A stretch of 64,000 bases of DNA, from NCBI GenBank assembly GCA_022605955.1, contig JAKCOZ010000041.1, positions 5,153,001-5,217,000 on the forward strand. Direction: 5' to 3'. Under the pieces are notes generated by a model. That model was not told the origin of the DNA and ran no database searches. It worked only from the letters and a program-made list of their open reading frames with translations. The position numbers and the translations under genes were made by a program. Every line of letters begins with the position of its first letter. Within the stretch, counting starts at the first letter, position 1. Below, in pieces: positions 61,820 through 64,000 of the stretch. The DNA comes from Rallus limicola. Its lineage: Eukaryota; Chordata; Aves; Gruiformes; Rallidae.

Positions 61820-62877
61820 TCCTTTGAACTATTCTAATTAAGGACTACTACGATAAGAAAGACGTTAAAAAGCTCTTTAGCAGGAAGACAGGCAACCATC
61901 TAAATGTTGACTTATGAAGTCAGCTTTTTTTCAATGATGCTACTGTACTTTGCTCTTTTATTTTCAAAGCCATTAACTTCTAGCACAGTCCTATCTACAG
62001 ATCTAGGAGGAAAACTGTTGTTAATATTCATGACTTTGAAACCTGTGAAAGTCAGGATCCCTTAGACTTCTATTTTACTTTTTTTTTTCCTTCTTGGCCT
62101 AAATTTTAAGAAACAACTCTTTTAAGCTTTACATTCAATTTTTCTCTAGGTACAAGTCCCCTGTCTTAGAGGAGCCACCTTGCCATACCATTTGAAAATC
62201 TGGCCTTATGAGTTCATAATATTTAAAAGTGTAACTAATTTAACTAGATATTCTTTCAAAAAAGTTACTGTTATATTTACTCTTATAATAAAAAAATATG
62301 GGGAACATGCTAAGGAAAAGCAGTATGTTTAAATGATACTAGAGTAAGAACAGTAATAATATTCTTCAAACACTGCAGAATTATATAGCATTTGCATCAA
62401 AGTATGTAGAGATGTAGTAATAACAAGTATTTTTGAACAAAGTATATACATGCTCTTTCATCTTATTTCTTACCATTTAAAACAAATACAGCTATAAGAA
62501 CTTGTATTTGAAAACGCTGAAGTTCAGCTGCCAAAATTAAGCCATCTGTGCAAAACAAAAAGGAGCATTTGTCCCTCAAGATTTTCCATGATAGAAAATG
62601 AACATAGAGCTCTGGGCTTGCTATCTTTAACAGGCATTCAGACTACGTAGTAGGAGTTTCAAAATCCCACTTGGCTTCTCGCTGGATTCATAGGTATCTA
62701 AATTCATGAGAAGAATAACACTTCTGCCAGTCTCTGGAGAAAAGCCCTAGCAAAAGCTGAAGTTGTCAGGACACCTAAACTGTTCCATCGTTATTCTTGC
62801 TCTATCCATCATTTTCAGTTAAGAGAAAGGTGAGTATTGGCATTGAGATACAGGCCATTAACTAAGGTTGGGGGGAA

Positions 62878-62924
62878 TAAAAAAACCCCAACCCTAAACT
62901 AAAAATCCCCACAAAACCCCCACC
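62878..62924. repeat. A/C-rich low-complexity tract
   Basis: Alternating A runs and CCCC words, including a single AACCCTAAAC that recalls a telomere-like word but is not repeated. Confidence 0.65.
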
Positions 62925-64000
62925 ATAATTCCTACGAGCACATGGTACAGGAAACAAGAGCAGAAACAAAGCAGCAGCAGCACAGGGAACAGTACAGCTG
63001 GATGCTGGGCAGGGGACAAGCTGCTGCCACGAGCACAAGGTACACGTATGGAAAAAGATTCATGCTGTGCATATGCTTTGGTTTGAAAATGTGAACCCTG
63101 GCCTCTAAATTGGATGTGAAACACAAGCTGTAAGGCATCTACACAGGCATTGAGAAGAAAGATGACATAAATCCAACCTGGGGAGCTGAAACCTCTGAAA
63201 TGGCAGGTCATTAACTGCAGCGCTGAGCTGCTGGAGCTCATCTGTCATTTGGCATCTGACAATCCACAGACACTCACCAAGTTTTCCAAATTATAAACAA
63301 AAGATCTACAAACTTGCCCTGCTGCAAGTGGCATCTCAATGTTTCCTCACAGTATGATTTCCTGTCCGTGGCGTTCCAGTATTGCTGAGGGAGACACACA
63401 CAGTTACTGGATGATGTTAGCAGGTTACTTGCTGCTCTGACATGCCAGAAGGGTACAGCAAAGGGTATTTTTTCCTGAATTAAGACTAATAAACTGAATT
63501 CGCACATTGCTGGAAGGAAACTACTTCCCATGATACCAGATTCCATAGTGGCCTTCTGTAAGGATTTAATTTATTTCCTGTGTATCAAGAGCAGGGGACA
63601 AGTGAGTTTCTCAACAGTAAGGACACTCTGTTATCCAAGAGACATGAAAGACGTATCTCCACCGAGACTTGGCTCATTCACGGTCTACTTGAGAAACAGA
63701 CAGAAAGAAAAAAGGGTTTGATAAGAGCCAAGTATTAAAGACCTCTGAAACTAAATGTGCAATTCTGATTCATTTTCTTTACTGAAGGAATATTAACTCG
63801 CCTGTATGAATTTTTAGAAGATGCTATGAGCTCATTTTGATATTAAAGATTCTTTAGGGCACTTTCTATACTTCAACTCTTATTTTAGTTCAACTTAATT
63901 AAAATCTTTTTGAGACATACTTAGCCTTTCAATAACAGAGTACAGATAATTATATCACTCCATTCTATAACATTTGGAGATGGACTAAACAAAGTAAGAC

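Larger units (their letters stand above)
58676..64000. other. Non-coding stretch to the window end, no gene recognised
   Basis: This is AT-rich sequence with A/C-rich low-complexity patches at 61766-61819 and 62878-62924. Exon-like pairs of splice words occur on the plus strand at 59467-59521 and, as an 11-base interval, at 62819-62829; both are treated as findings. Homeodomain-type words cluster near 61590-61680. The open frames at 62894-63241 and 63274-63546 (minus) show no motif I recognise. Confidence 0.5.

Noticed and set aside
62888..62910. Telomere-like word AACCCTAAAC
   Set aside because: A single occurrence inside an A/C-rich low-complexity tract, with no tandem TTAGGG array.
1..64000. 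CRISPR arrays, bacterial operons, rRNA, tRNA or provirus coding regions
   Set aside because: I found no regularly spaced direct repeats, no tRNA-like internal promoter words, no rRNA text and no gag, pol or env-like frames. The context is vertebrate nuclear DNA.

Overview
The window looks like bird (avian) nuclear DNA. The evidence is five fragments of the CR1 LINE family, some ending in the typical attctgtg-type 3' repeat, and solo or truncated LTRs of an avian endogenous retrovirus family that I associate with Neoaves (from memory, not searched). Birds also typically show this picture of long AT-rich non-coding DNA broken by one very GC-rich CpG island. There is no sign of bacterial gene organisation: no operons, ribosome binding sites or long AT-balanced ORFs. 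I recognise no protein-coding gene anywhere in the window. Outside the CpG island the open frames reach at most about 160 codons, show no family motif I know, and fit chance expectation for 64 kb read in six frames.

Layout. 1-25.9 kb is AT-rich intergenic or intronic sequence with CR1 fragments at about 3.14-3.96 and 10.64-10.76 kb, an LTR-like fragment at about 8.09-8.31 kb and several simple-sequence tracts. About 25.89-27.53 kb is a CpG island of about 1.6 kb, almost certainly a promoter. On the minus strand it carries a strong splice donor at 26621/26622 preceded by an ATG, and an upstream CCAAT box at 27231-27235. The simplest reading is therefore the first, largely untranslated exon of a gene running leftward, with the left half of the window as its first intron or introns. 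A second, weaker exon-like segment on the same strand lies at 24091-24145. Activity on the plus strand (a bidirectional promoter) cannot be excluded.

27.5-64 kb is again AT-rich and non-coding. It holds CR1 fragments at about 36.90-37.56, 39.67-39.86 and 43.69-44.15 kb. A cluster of LTR material spans 46.03-49.11 kb: a near-complete solo LTR with an imperfect 5-bp target duplication, a truncated LTR of the same family ending in a T21 tract, and pieces of a second LTR-like family. A third LTR of the first family lies at 58.30-58.68 kb. The remainder includes stretches rich in homeodomain, PBX, TCF and CRE-like words that resemble developmental enhancers, notably 51.65-51.90 kb and an 18-bp palindrome at 54244-54261. 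Conservation cannot be judged from a single sequence.

The parts likely relate as one promoter embedded in a gene-poor region, with old transposon debris and possible distal regulatory elements around it. No previously undescribed biological system is demonstrable here. The best leads are the uncharacterised CpG-island transcript and the mirrored PBX-like element at 51.7 kb.
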